Below are positions 9,543 through 17,788 of a stretch of DNA of 64,000 bases, piece by piece. A program made the translations under genes and the position numbers. A model generated the notes under the pieces. It was not told the DNA's origin. It saw only the letters and a program-made list of their open reading frames with translations, and did no database searches. The DNA is from a virus, in IMG/VR virus record IMGVR_UViG_3300036852_000134, positions 1-64,000 of that record; one strand, 5' to 3'. Position 1 is the first letter of the stretch, and each line of letters starts with the position of its first letter.

Positions 9543-10028
9543 TCAGTCTTCCACCTTCACGGGGTCAACCCAGGCCTTGCCGGTATTGAGATCGATCGGC
9601 CGCGCCACGCCGGTCTTGATGTCGATGCTCGGGCCGATGCAGATCAGATCGAGGCCGCAGGGGTTCCCCAGATTGTTGCGCACGATGCCACGGATGCGGA
9701 GGACGGCGGAGAACGAGCCGCTCTCAGTCTCCAGGAAGATCTTGGAGCCGATCTTGTCCACCGTGGTGTTGAGAGGGTTGCGCGCAACCCTTGCAGCGAC
9801 GTTGGCCCAGGCGACCGGGTTCATCACGTCGGCAAACGTCCACTCTTTCGGAGCGGTGGCCGTGAGAATTTCAGTCTCCCCGTAACCCAGGGGCTGCAAG
9901 CTGCTGGGGGAGAACTGCTTCGGCTGAACCTTGCGCAATAGTTCCACGGCGGGTTTCACCGAGGGCGCAACAGTTTCAGCAGTCTTGGAAGACTTCGCGG
10001 ACTTGGTAGCCACGGCAGCATCAGACAT
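9543..10028 (-). CDS. Hypothetical head/tail-region protein
   Basis: The likely start is the ATG at 10028, preceded by AAGGAAACC, giving 161 residues; an upstream ATG in the same frame would read through a terminator hairpin and is less likely. The first 40 residues are Ala/Lys/Ser-rich and probably disordered. The rest is a mixed alpha/beta domain ending DLNTGKAWVDPV. It has no DTG motif. Its stop nearly touches the start of the adaptor gene. Function not recognised. Confidence 0.7.
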   Translation of the reverse strand: MSDAAVATKSAKSSKTAETVAPSVKPAVELLRKVQPKQFSPSSLQPLGYGETEILTATAPKEWTFADVMNPVAWANVAARVARNPLNTTVDKIGSKIFLETESGSFSAVLRIRGIVRNNLGNPCGLDLICIGPSIDIKTGVARPIDLNTGKAWVDPVKVED

Positions 10029-10052
10029 ATTGGTTTCCTTGAGGTTGATATG

Positions 10053-10086
10053 AAAAAGGTGGGGCCGGCTTCGTGCCGGCCCCACC
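10053..10086 (-). terminator. Rho-independent terminator between two head genes
   Basis: Read on the minus strand, a 12-bp perfect G/C stem (GGTGGGGCCGGC paired with GCCGGCCCCACC) with a 5-nt loop is followed at once by TTTTT. It lies after the stop of the 103-residue head protein and before the next gene, and probably lowers expression of the downstream tail genes relative to capsid genes. Confidence 0.85.
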
Positions 10087-10096
10087 CCAGTTGAGA

Positions 10097-10408
10097 TCAC
10101 GACGTATCGCCGATAAGCACGCCGAGACCGACGGTGACCTGAGTCGCGCCGGTATCCTGCGCCTTCACGACGGTGAGGCCGTACTGCCGACGACCGCTCG
10201 TGTCGTTGGCGTTGTACGCGCCGGTATCGCCCTCGGTGAGGAACACGCGGTCACCCTTGCGCATGCCGCAGTCGTAGCCGGTGGTGAAGAAGCCCTCCAC
10301 CTCCTGCACGTCGGCAATCAGCACGCCCGTATCCCAGTAGTTGAAGGTACGCGGGCTGGCGATCGACTGGAACACGAGGGAGAGTCTGTCCTTATTGAAC
10401 GTAGCCAT
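10097..10408 (-). CDS. Small head protein, possible capsid decoration, with DTG motifs
   Basis: A 103-residue, beta-rich protein encoded directly after the major capsid protein, the usual place for a decoration or head-completion protein. It holds three DTG tripeptides (residues 26, 61 and 85) and one near-match, DTS at 69. That density (3 in 103) is far above chance and similar to the tail proteins. A strong terminator follows it. The decoration role is inferred from position and size only. Confidence 0.68.
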   Translation of the reverse strand: MATFNKDRLSLVFQSIASPRTFNYWDTGVLIADVQEVEGFFTTGYDCGMRKGDRVFLTEGDTGAYNANDTSGRRQYGLTVVKAQDTGATQVTVGLGVLIGDTS

Positions 10409-10421
10409 GGTTCACCCTCCC

Positions 10422-11255
10422 TTAGATGCCAGACGCATCATGCAGGAACTGCACGATACCGTTCTGCTGCAGCAACCGCGCGCCGGTGAACGACGAAGCG
10501 CGAGCATACGAATAGTCCTGCTCGTCGTCGTAGCCGATGGCGGTGTTGAGCCCCTCGCCGTTGTCGAAGGCACTTCCGATCGCATCGCGATGGTAGAAGT
10601 AGCACTTCTCCGAAGCGGTCCCGACGCCGGTCAGGTTAGGATGTTCAATCCAATTGAACCCAGCCCAACGCATGGTCCGACGGTTAGGACCCGTGAGGTA
10701 CTTCATATCGACGTAGTCGATCTTGGTAGCCTCAGGGAGCTGCATGATGTAGCCCATCACCGCGGGGGTAACGACGGCCCACATCTTGTCGATCTCAGAG
10801 GTTGGGACCTCGTTCTCACCCAGCGTTACTCTTGCCTTCGCAACCACGGCCAGAGAGAACGTGGTGGCACCTCCCAGGGCGTTAGTCGCCGTGTCGAGCT
10901 GAGCGATGATGTCAGCGTCAAGCCGGCGGTTCAGGACCTTCTTCGTCGTCTCCTGCATGAGACGGCGCTGATCGCCCTGAGACTGGAAGATGTTGAACCT
11001 AGTCTTGCGGACCAGGTCGTGCCACTCAACGAGCGTCGCGGTGGTCTGGGTCATATCGTCGGCGCGAGCCGGGATAAGACCGTTGATGCCGCGGGTCACA
11101 GCGGTAGCACCGCCGGAACCTGCGACGAGGAACGTGGCCTGGTTGCCCTTGATCACGGACTCAGTGACCGTGGTCTGGCGGAGCCAGGACATGCCTTCCT
11201 CAAAGGCCGCAACGAGCTCGTTGCGGTATTGAATCTGTGGTGCAGATTCAGCCAT
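10422..11255 (-). CDS. Major capsid protein
   Basis: A 277-residue protein with features of the P22-like coat superfamily: QIQYRNELVAAFEEGMSWLR at the start, KTRFNIFQSQGDQRRLMQET and NRRLDADIIAQL centrally, and MRWAGFNWIEHPNL near the C-terminus. It follows the acidic scaffold gene, as expected. A good ribosome site (AGGAGATGCCAAC) precedes the ATG. It has no DTG tripeptide although its neighbours do. The call is well supported by pattern and gene order. Confidence 0.85.
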   Translation of the reverse strand: MAESAPQIQYRNELVAAFEEGMSWLRQTTVTESVIKGNQATFLVAGSGGATAVTRGINGLIPARADDMTQTTATLVEWHDLVRKTRFNIFQSQGDQRRLMQETTKKVLNRRLDADIIAQLDTATNALGGATTFSLAVVAKARVTLGENEVPTSEIDKMWAVVTPAVMGYIMQLPEATKIDYVDMKYLTGPNRRTMRWAGFNWIEHPNLTGVGTASEKCYFYHRDAIGSAFDNGEGLNTAIGYDDEQDYSYARASSFTGARLLQQNGIVQFLHDASGI

Positions 11256-11463
11256 GTTGGCATCTCCTATTGAGATTGGGGATGCCGGTCGTTCAGGTTC
11301 TCCTTTTCCGATCGGTCACGGGTTGGCCTGCTACGGGAGCAAGCGCCGCTTCCGCATCCAAAGGCGCATCACGAACGGTGGGGTGCGGACGGATGTCCGC
11401 GGTTAGGTGGCCGTCTCTCCGGCGCCGGATTGCTCCGGGTTGGCCGGGTCTGACGACCGGGCA

Positions 11464-12525
11464 TCAAGCCCGTTGCCGGGCCTGAATCTTCTCGCGTGCC
11501 GCCAGCAGCTCGCCGTAGCGGTTCGCGTAGTCTCTGTCGTACCGACGACGGTCGGTACGCATGATGCCTTCGATCTCTTTGATCTCGTCGTCGATGCCCT
11601 TGCCACCGCGACTGGCGCCATCCTCGACAACCGTTGCTGCCGGGTTGATTTCACGCGCAAGGTTAGAAAAGAGCCGCACCATATTCGGGTCGTCGCCAAT
11701 CACCTTGCCATCAGAGGTGCGGCCTCCCATCAAGCGCGCATAATCTGACTTTGGGTTCTTGGGATCAGCTCCGCCAGAAGCCGTAGCAAACAGGCTTCCA
11801 ATGACGTTGGTGTGGCGTCTGAACGCCGCCCCCCATTCCTCCTTCAGCGCCGCCTCGGACTCGCGGCGGAAGGCCTCGTCGGCCTCGTCGATCTCCGCAG
11901 CCAACTGCTCCTGGCGCTGGTAGTACCAGTTGACAGTTGCGTTGACGGCCGCCGGCGGAGCGCCTGCCTTGTGCAGAGCCTCGGTGAAGCTGGTGAGCAT
12001 CGGCTTGTCGGCTTCGCCGATCACAGCGCCGCTCTCAAGCTTGATGTGCTCCATGTAGCCTTCGGGCTTCTCGGGCACGCCGAGGGCGGCATGGAAGGCC
12101 TTGACCTCCTCGGGCTTGGCGTCCTTCGCCGGAACCTTGACGAGTCCGCCACCGGTGAACCTGCCTTCAAGCTCACGATACATGCCGTAGACGCCGGCAG
12201 GATCGGTGATGCGCTGAAGGCGGGCGAGCTCCTTCTTGTATGCCTTCTTGTCGCCGGCGGAGGCGTGCTCGGCCCACTTCTCGCGCCAGTCGGCGGGCCA
12301 GTCGGTCTTAGCCGGCTTGGCCTCTTCCCCCTTGGCCTTGTCGTCAGTCTCGCTGTCGGCACCGGTGGCTATGGTCTTGCCAGCGGCGGGCTTGCCTTCT
12401 GCCGGCTTGCCCTCGGGTGATGCCACGGGCGGGGCTTGCGCTGCGGCTTTACCTTCGGTGGCTTCCGCACCCTCGGTATCAACCTCGGCCTCGGCATTCA
12501 GGTCGTCTGCTTCATCAGCGATCAT
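11464..12525 (-). CDS. Scaffolding protein
   Basis: A 353-residue, highly acidic protein. It begins with a disordered Ala/Glu/Pro/Lys-rich stretch (residues about 1-90) and ends with a charged helical segment (YDRDYANRYGELLAAREKIQ). This is the usual make-up of an internal scaffold, which binds coat protein through a helical C-terminus and leaves during maturation. It lies between portal and coat genes. A ribosome site (AGAGGACC) precedes the ATG. About 200 bp without a gene separate it from the capsid gene. Confidence 0.8.
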   Translation of the reverse strand: MIADEADDLNAEAEVDTEGAEATEGKAAAQAPPVASPEGKPAEGKPAAGKTIATGADSETDDKAKGEEAKPAKTDWPADWREKWAEHASAGDKKAYKKELARLQRITDPAGVYGMYRELEGRFTGGGLVKVPAKDAKPEEVKAFHAALGVPEKPEGYMEHIKLESGAVIGEADKPMLTSFTEALHKAGAPPAAVNATVNWYYQRQEQLAAEIDEADEAFRRESEAALKEEWGAAFRRHTNVIGSLFATASGGADPKNPKSDYARLMGGRTSDGKVIGDDPNMVRLFSNLAREINPAATVVEDGASRGGKGIDDEIKEIEGIMRTDRRRYDRDYANRYGELLAAREKIQARQRA

Positions 12526-12550
12526 AGGGTCCTCTTGTTGACGGGCAACA

Positions 12551-12574
12551 AAAAAGGCGGTCTGAAACCGCCTT
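12551..12574 (-). terminator. Rho-independent terminator upstream of scaffold gene
   Basis: On the minus strand a 7-bp stem (AAGGCGG with CCGCCTT) is followed by TTTTTT. It ends transcripts from the portal side before the scaffold-capsid pair, which may therefore have a promoter of its own, though I see no convincing one in the 75-bp gap. Confidence 0.78.
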
Positions 12575-12600
12575 GCGTGGTATGATCCGGGGAAAGCGGA

Positions 12601-12933
12601 TTACTCGCTCGGGAACATCTCCGGCTTCAGCTCCATGAGCTTCTTGATCTCTTTCGCCACAGAGCGCCGGCCATCGATCAAAGCGGCGACGCGGCCATGC
12701 GGGTCGTTACCTGCGGCCAAGCTCGCCATGGTTCCGTTCTCATGATCTTGGCACGCATAGAATATGATCCAATCGAGTGCCCTCTTCACGTCATGGGGCG
12801 TAGGAACCGGTGGCTCATCGCCTGGAGGCCACGGTTGCACGGCGCCTCTCGCGTAGCGCTCCAGCGTTTGAATGGCTCGGATATCGGCCTTCGTGTAAGG
12901 TGGTGAGTGCCAGATTTCGGGTCGCTTTGCCAT
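12601..12933 (-). CDS. Hypothetical protein between portal and scaffold
   Basis: A 110-residue protein starting one base after the portal stop. It has a Trp/Tyr-containing N-terminus, a Pro-rich stretch (QPWPPGDEPPVPTP) and a helical C-terminus ending KELMELKPEMFPSE-like. Not recognised; it is probably a small morphogenesis factor by position. Confidence 0.68.
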   Translation of the reverse strand: MAKRPEIWHSPPYTKADIRAIQTLERYARGAVQPWPPGDEPPVPTPHDVKRALDWIIFYACQDHENGTMASLAAGNDPHGRVAALIDGRRSVAKEIKKLMELKPEMFPSE

Positions 12934-12934
12934 T

Positions 12935-14662
12935 CTACCTCACGGGGGCCAGTCCAGCCGGGCGACGACGCGGCGCTGCCGCAGGCGCCGGCATAGCCTC
13001 AGGCGGCTGCATCATCGCACTAGCCCCCTGCGCCAGCGCACCGAGGCCCTTGCCGCTCTGCTCTGCAAGCTGGCCCGCTGTCCCGATGTCCTGCACCGTC
13101 TGCTGCGCCATCGCCTCTTCTTCCATCTGTGCCCGGCGCTCGCCCACTGCTTCCTTCGGCTTGAACCACTTCGCCTTGAAGCCCAAGGCACGGGCGGCAT
13201 CGCGTGTCGCTGTCGGCCAGTCGACGATCTCAGCAAGGGACGGATCGACCTCCATGGCCGGAGCGAAGATGCGGTCACGCACGTCGAGGAAGATCTCCGC
13301 TTCGTTCTGCTCTGCCAGGTCGTCGAGCGGAGACCGGAACTTGAACTTGATGTCCTTGTCCGCCAGCGACTCCGGCATCTGGTCACGCGGGAAGGCGTTG
13401 TTCTCCATCATCAGCTGGAACACGCCGTCGCAGAGCGGGTAGTTGTACTCCTGCTGAATGGGCTTGGAGATCGGCGCCGCGGCTCGGATGTGCTCCTGCA
13501 CACGGCGGCGCACCTCGGTGGCGGTCATCGCCCGCGTCGTCTCGGGAAGCTGGATCTTGTCCAGCATGAAGCCCTGGCGGATGTCCTCCTTCAGCGCCTC
13601 GACGATCTCCCTGCCGATGGGATAGCCGCTCTTGTCGCGGGTGATGGGGCGGAGCACGTCGGCAAGCTTGCCGTCGTACTCGATGTCGGAGGTGGTAACG
13701 CCACCCGGATACATGGCGATGTCGCCGCGGATGGCATCCATGAAGGCCAGCATCGGCGGGTTGACGTGCATCTCGCCGGCCTCCCTCAACGTGCGCATCA
13801 CGACCTGGATGGTACGCCCGTCGGGGAGAAGCACATCCGTCGCCATTGACACGCCGAAAACAGAGCCACTGACGCGCTGCCAGCGCGGGACGACGTAGGG
13901 GAAATGGCTTAGACCGACCTCCTCCAGAACCGTTTCTGACTCAACCTCGATGTAGAGCGAGACGAATGGAAATCGCTTGCCACCCTTGGTCTTGTATTCG
14001 TAGAGCCGCGACGGCATCACCACATGCAGGCAATCGAATTCCTTGTGTGGGTCTTTGTTGGGGCCGTCGCTGCAGGCCTTCTTAACGTTCTCGGATATCG
14101 TCTTTGGGAAGGTATCCATCAGCTGCCGTGCTGTGGGCTTCCATTTGCGGTAGAGGCAATCGATCTTCCTTGCAGAGTTCTCCGCCCAAACGCAGTCGCG
14201 CAAATGGTGGTTCAGGAAGAGGAGGGCGTCGCCAGTCTGATTGAGACCAAACCACAATACGCCGTTGCCGAAAGTGACGAGGTCGTTATCGACTTGGTTC
14301 GTTGCTGTCACGAGCTGAGCAATAGGGTCGCTCATCGCCCGCCACTGGGTCGTGGTCAAGTGCTCAAGGTAAGCCCGCTCATTGTCAGCCTCGTCGAGTT
14401 CCTCGTCGTCAACGTGAATGGAGAAGAACTTGTCGGGACGGAGGAACTCAGCCATCATGTTTGACAGTTCACGCCTAGCGATGACCGGGTACGACGAGAA
14501 CAGGTGGTCGGAGTACTCGTCCCCGTCATCGCGCGTAGTCGTAAAGGTTGCGCTCTTGGGATAGAAGTTGAGGGCTAGCTCCTGCCAGAGCGAGTCCACC
14601 GTCCTCTTGTCGCTGAATAGCTTGCTGCCGAGCCTGATGACAGAGCGTGCCCTGGAGTCCAT
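12935..14662 (-). CDS. Portal protein (head-to-tail connector)
   Basis: A 575-residue protein of the T7-like head-tail connector family. Signatures include DSLWQELALNFYPKSATF near the start, MMAEFLRPDKFFSI, and TFGNGVLWFGLN, followed by a long middle domain and a disordered Pro/Ala-rich tail from about residue 545. It forms the ring through which DNA enters and leaves and on which the tail assembles. It sits directly after the terminase genes, as expected. Confidence 0.92.
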   Translation of the reverse strand: MDSRARSVIRLGSKLFSDKRTVDSLWQELALNFYPKSATFTTTRDDGDEYSDHLFSSYPVIARRELSNMMAEFLRPDKFFSIHVDDEELDEADNERAYLEHLTTTQWRAMSDPIAQLVTATNQVDNDLVTFGNGVLWFGLNQTGDALLFLNHHLRDCVWAENSARKIDCLYRKWKPTARQLMDTFPKTISENVKKACSDGPNKDPHKEFDCLHVVMPSRLYEYKTKGGKRFPFVSLYIEVESETVLEEVGLSHFPYVVPRWQRVSGSVFGVSMATDVLLPDGRTIQVVMRTLREAGEMHVNPPMLAFMDAIRGDIAMYPGGVTTSDIEYDGKLADVLRPITRDKSGYPIGREIVEALKEDIRQGFMLDKIQLPETTRAMTATEVRRRVQEHIRAAAPISKPIQQEYNYPLCDGVFQLMMENNAFPRDQMPESLADKDIKFKFRSPLDDLAEQNEAEIFLDVRDRIFAPAMEVDPSLAEIVDWPTATRDAARALGFKAKWFKPKEAVGERRAQMEEEAMAQQTVQDIGTAGQLAEQSGKGLGALAQGASAMMQPPEAMPAPAAAPRRRPAGLAPVR

Positions 14663-14665
14663 CTC

Positions 14666-14866
14666 TTACGCTCCGAGCTTCTGACCACTGGAGCCGGTTG
14701 TCTCCCGCGTCTGGTCGGTCATGATGGTGGAGAGGCGGCCGGATCGGCGAAGGGCGTTCTCGCGCGCACGCAAGCCGGCGGCCCGGACCTCGGGGTCCAT
14801 CTCTGTCGGCATGCGCACGGGTTTCGGCGCCGGCGGAAGCTTCGGGCCGCTGAACAAAGAAGCCAT
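14666..14866 (-). CDS. Small protein between terminase and portal
   Basis: The ATG at 14866 gives 66 residues; an upstream ATG in frame would overlap the terminase gene and is unlikely. The protein starts MASLFSGPKLPPAPKPV, is Pro-rich and then basic-helical (RAAGLRARENALRRSGRL). Similar short Pro-rich proteins lie between terminase and portal in many podoviruses; function unknown. Confidence 0.7.
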   Translation of the reverse strand: MASLFSGPKLPPAPKPVRMPTEMDPEVRAAGLRARENALRRSGRLSTIMTDQTRETTGSSGQKLGA

Positions 14867-14871
14867 GTCAG

Positions 14872-16446
14872 TCACTTCCTTCGTGGCTGGTAGTGGGTCT
14901 TGGCCTTCGCGTAGGCCATGAGAACCTTGGGCGGGGAGCGGCGGATAGCTGCTCGCTTGACGGCATGATCCCCAGGCGCCAAGCACATGACGACAGCCTC
15001 ACCTCTGTCCGGCGAGCGCCCGATGCGCTTCTTGATGTCTTCCTTGGACTCGATCTGAATGCCGTTCGGCTTGAGCATCCAGCGGAAGGAGGCGAGGTCG
15101 GCCTTCAACTCAGGGTCAGGCGGCAGCGCGACGACCGAGCCGCCTTCCTGACCTGGGTCGAGAGCCTCGCGGAACTTCCAGATCGTCTCGGCGCGCTTGT
15201 TGACGAAGCGCAGCTTACCGTCGCGCGTCGTACCGCTGGACGGATCGAGCCCCATGTAGGTGACGACGGCAATGCCGTTGTCCTTGAGGGCAATCGCAGC
15301 GTCGCCGCCCCATCCACCCCCCATATCCACGACCACGGGGCAGTTGTCGCGTCGCAGCTTCACCACCGCTGCGGCTGTCAGGCGGCCGTCCTTGTCTTCC
15401 TCACGAGCCACATCGAGCGGAGGAAACCAACCACCGTATCTGGCGGCGATGACGCGCTTGTCGCCGCCGCCTGGTGCCACGTCCACCGCCATGGATGTCA
15501 TGGCGTAGCCATCTGGAGCACGAGTGGTCCAACGCTGTTGCGCAGCGTCAATCCACGCGGTCGGGATGCACTGCCAGTCGTCGTCTCTGAGGCCCACAGT
15601 GAAGTCGCCACCGCGGTAAACGCGCCGCAACTCTTCCGGCAAGCTTTCGAGACGATCGCCGTAGTTCGTGTCGGCTAGGTCTGGATTGTCCTCCAGCCTG
15701 GAGCGGATGAAGGTGCGCGACGACGCTCGCACCATCTTGCCGCGCACTTCATGAGGACCGGGGCCGTTGAATTCTACATCCTGATCATCGACCCTGATGT
15801 ACCAGCGCAACTCCCCGTCCTTGGCCGGGTTTGGGTGTTTCGGATCCAGCCAGGCTGCCCAGCGTCGCGTGATCCAGAGGCCCTCAGCCGTCGTTGGGCC
15901 GTTGGTTGCACCCACGACCCTGCAACGCTGCTTCGGATCGACAGAGCGGTTCCAGGTGTTGATGAAGACGTACTGGCTTTCGAGGAAGTCGGCGAGCTCG
16001 TCATAGCCGATGAAGTCCCGCGCCTTGCCTTTGTATCTCTGCTTGTCCCGCTCCAGTTCGCAGCCGCGGAACTCGATCATCTGACCGTCTGGTCCGCGCC
16101 AAGTTGCCGGATTGCGCGTAAAGCCGCTGTCATCATCTAGGATTTCAAGGAGACGATCGCCGAGTTCTGTGGCATCCTGATTTATGCGACGCAGGATGCG
16201 GGAGCGCTTGTGCTCGTTGTGTGCAAGACCTATCAGCAGATCCGACTTGCCGCCCCCAGCCTCGCCGCCGAACAGCAGCTCGTCCGCCTCGCAGTAGTAA
16301 GCCTTGGTTTGCGGGCCAGGGTTCGGCAGCCACTTGGGTTGTGCCAACTCTCTGGCGGCCTGCGCCCTGAGCTTAGAGATATCCTCGGGTGGCAGATGGC
16401 TTATGACACGGGCAAGAAGATCGTCGAGAACATTGCCGGACGACAT
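14872..16446 (-). CDS. terL: Terminase large subunit
   Basis: A 524-residue packaging motor. The N-terminal ATPase has Walker A GGEAGGGKSD at about residues 60-69 and a Walker B-like segment ending FIGYDEL near residue 150. The C-terminal RNase H-like nuclease includes the acidic strand TSMAVDVAPGGGD and VVVDMGGGWGG. It overlaps the small-subunit stop by one base and is followed by portal. The length and motif order match the family. Confidence 0.95.
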   Translation of the reverse strand: MSSGNVLDDLLARVISHLPPEDISKLRAQAARELAQPKWLPNPGPQTKAYYCEADELLFGGEAGGGKSDLLIGLAHNEHKRSRILRRINQDATELGDRLLEILDDDSGFTRNPATWRGPDGQMIEFRGCELERDKQRYKGKARDFIGYDELADFLESQYVFINTWNRSVDPKQRCRVVGATNGPTTAEGLWITRRWAAWLDPKHPNPAKDGELRWYIRVDDQDVEFNGPGPHEVRGKMVRASSRTFIRSRLEDNPDLADTNYGDRLESLPEELRRVYRGGDFTVGLRDDDWQCIPTAWIDAAQQRWTTRAPDGYAMTSMAVDVAPGGGDKRVIAARYGGWFPPLDVAREEDKDGRLTAAAVVKLRRDNCPVVVDMGGGWGGDAAIALKDNGIAVVTYMGLDPSSGTTRDGKLRFVNKRAETIWKFREALDPGQEGGSVVALPPDPELKADLASFRWMLKPNGIQIESKEDIKKRIGRSPDRGEAVVMCLAPGDHAVKRAAIRRSPPKVLMAYAKAKTHYQPRRK

Positions 16447-17027
16447 TAGTGCGGCTCAGCGTGACCGTTCGCCATAGCGCCGCGGTGCAGCTTCAGCGCT
16501 AGCCAACGGGCGAAGTCGCGGTCGGACATCTCGCGGGTTTCGATCGGGCCGCCGTCCTTGCCGGCAACCTCGTGCTTGTCGATGAACATGCCGAGATGCT
16601 TACCGAGCTTCTCCAAGGCATTCAGCTTGTCGTGAAGCTTGACGCGGATAGTGCCGCCCTTCTCGGTGACCGTCTGGCTCACCTCGGCGACGACAGAGCG
16701 CTGCTCAGGAGTGAGATCGGATTTGCTCTTGACGGTTACGCCGTCCGGTCCCCAGTCGAAGAAATCACCGGCATCGGCGAAGGCGATCTTGACGTACTCG
16801 CCTACGATGCGATCGACGGTGATCTCGTGGCGCTTTTGATGAGCGGCCTGGAGATCGGCGATCCTTAGGACAACCTTAGGATGTTTGAGCGTCTTGCTCG
16901 CCTGAACCGCGAGTGCGTTATCGCTGAAGTTCTTGGCGCTGTACGCACGCCTATAGGCCTCACTTGCGTTGCCGGTCTCGATGTAGGCTTTGGCGAACGC
17001 CTCCTGCTTAATGGTGAGCTTCGTCAT
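16446..17027 (-). CDS. terS: Terminase small subunit
   Basis: I take the ATG at 17027 (MTKLTIKQEAFAKAYIETG), giving 193 residues; the longer frame upstream is shadow sequence. The start is the typical helix-turn-helix of the Terminase_2 family, where AFAKAYIETGNASEAYRRAY recognises phage DNA. A central region (VDRIVGEYVKIAFADAGDFF) and an RVKLHDKLNALEKLGKHLG oligomerisation helix follow. It is coupled to terL by a one-base overlap. Confidence 0.92.
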   Translation of the reverse strand: MTKLTIKQEAFAKAYIETGNASEAYRRAYSAKNFSDNALAVQASKTLKHPKVVLRIADLQAAHQKRHEITVDRIVGEYVKIAFADAGDFFDWGPDGVTVKSKSDLTPEQRSVVAEVSQTVTEKGGTIRVKLHDKLNALEKLGKHLGMFIDKHEVAGKDGGPIETREMSDRDFARWLALKLHRGAMANGHAEPH

Positions 17028-17028
17028 A

Positions 17029-17217
17029 TCAGTAACTCTGCGTCTCACCGCCTGCGATGGTCGGCGCAGCAGGCCTGTCCTTCTTGCGCGGGAGGATCGA
17101 CTGTATGGCTCCCATGGCGAGCGGGGGCATCCTGCTGTCCCCGTCATCACGGCGCTTGAAGGCCATGGGGATGAGGCCGCCCATGCCACCAGACATTGAC
17201 TGAGCCAAGCCGGCCAT
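17029..17217 (-). CDS. Small protein at head of the packaging operon
   Basis: A 62-residue frame with a good ribosome site (AAGGAACT) and a stop one base before terS. It is Met/Gly-rich at the start and basic in the middle (MAFKRRDDGDSR). It appears to be the first gene of the minus-strand virion operon. Function unknown. Confidence 0.6.
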   Translation of the reverse strand: MAGLAQSMSGGMGGLIPMAFKRRDDGDSRMPPLAMGAIQSILPRKKDRPAAPTIAGGETQSY

Positions 17218-17397
17218 TGTGGAGTTCCTTAGGTAGAAGGTTGTCTGTGATCGGTGGTTGTGATAGCCACGGCACGTGGCTGCGGCACGGATGGACGTGC
17301 AGGTAGGCTAAGGGCTCGTGAGGGACTGCGGCTCTACTGAGACCCCGAAGGCCAAGGGGAGCCGGTTTCGAGTCCGGCACACTGACCATTACTCAGG

Positions 17398-17598
17398 ATG
17401 AATGCGATGGACCTCGGAAACCCTGTCACGCTTATTCTGATCATCGTGTGCGCGATCGGCGGTGCGTTCGCGCTCAGCCGATTGGAGACGTACCTTGGCG
17501 GATCAAGGTGGATCGATAGGACGGCCGGGTTCCTTGGCCTCGTGATCTTTACCGCGCTCGTGCTACTTGCTGGCGTTTACGCAGGAGTCGATCAGTGA
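17398..17598 (+). CDS. Two-helix membrane protein, holin candidate
   Basis: A 66-residue protein with two clear membrane segments (about residues 11-27 and 43-62: VTLILIIVCAIGGAFAL and GFLGLVIFTALVLLAGVYAG) joined by a short charged loop. It overlaps the next small membrane gene by GTGA. Size and topology fit a class II holin, but nothing in the sequence proves lysis function and no endolysin gene is adjacent. Confidence 0.62.
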   Translation: MNAMDLGNPVTLILIIVCAIGGAFALSRLETYLGGSRWIDRTAGFLGLVIFTALVLLAGVYAGVDQ

Positions 17599-17735
17599 CC
17601 ATCTCCCGCCTGCCCACTAGCAACTGGTACAAGATGCTTCCGCGATGGCAGCAGGTGGCGTTCGATACCTTCCTCATTGCGATGATCGCATGCGCCGTGG
17701 CTCTGGCGGTCGCAACGCTCATCTCGCTGACTTAG
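17595..17735 (+). CDS. Single-helix small membrane protein
   Basis: A 46-residue frame that starts with GTG overlapping the previous stop (GTGA). A polar N-terminus with NWYKMLPRWQQ leads into one membrane helix (FLIAMIACAVALAVATLISL). It is translationally coupled to the two-helix protein and may act with it. No family recognised. Confidence 0.6.
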   Translation: MTISRLPTSNWYKMLPRWQQVAFDTFLIAMIACAVALAVATLISLT

Positions 17736-17746
17736 GACGGGCTACG

Positions 17747-17788
17747 ATGGAACTCTCCCGCCGCTTCCTCATCACCGGCCTAGTTTAA
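17747..17788 (+). pseudogene. Severed start of a Tat-signal gene
   Basis: An ATG frame encodes only MELSRRFLITGLV before a TAA. It has the twin-Arg pattern of a Tat signal and resembles the first residues of the full gene at 18515-18898 (LGRRRFLIS). The frame ends exactly where the minus-strand cassette begins (its first gene ends at 17785). I read it as the 5' stump of a plus-strand gene cut off when the cassette was exchanged. Confidence 0.5.

Noticed and set aside
5489-10408. DTG sites as a copied DNA element (mobile 9-mer) or a diversity-generating retroelement.
   Set aside because: All synonymous positions vary, the phase is always the same, and no reverse transcriptase or template repeat is present.
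10341-11273. A 310-codon plus-strand frame opposite the capsid gene.
   Set aside because: Antisense of the major capsid gene, with no ribosome site and no family features.
17340-17390. A tRNA T-arm-like sequence (GCCGG, TTCGAGT, CCGGC) ending in ACCA-like bases.
   Set aside because: The loop would be 8 nt, and no matching acceptor strand, D-arm or anticodon stem is found upstream. Not called a tRNA.
17398-17735. Complete lysis cassette.
   Set aside because: The two small membrane proteins are plausible holins, but no endolysin or spanin pair was found near them, so lysis function is not claimed.
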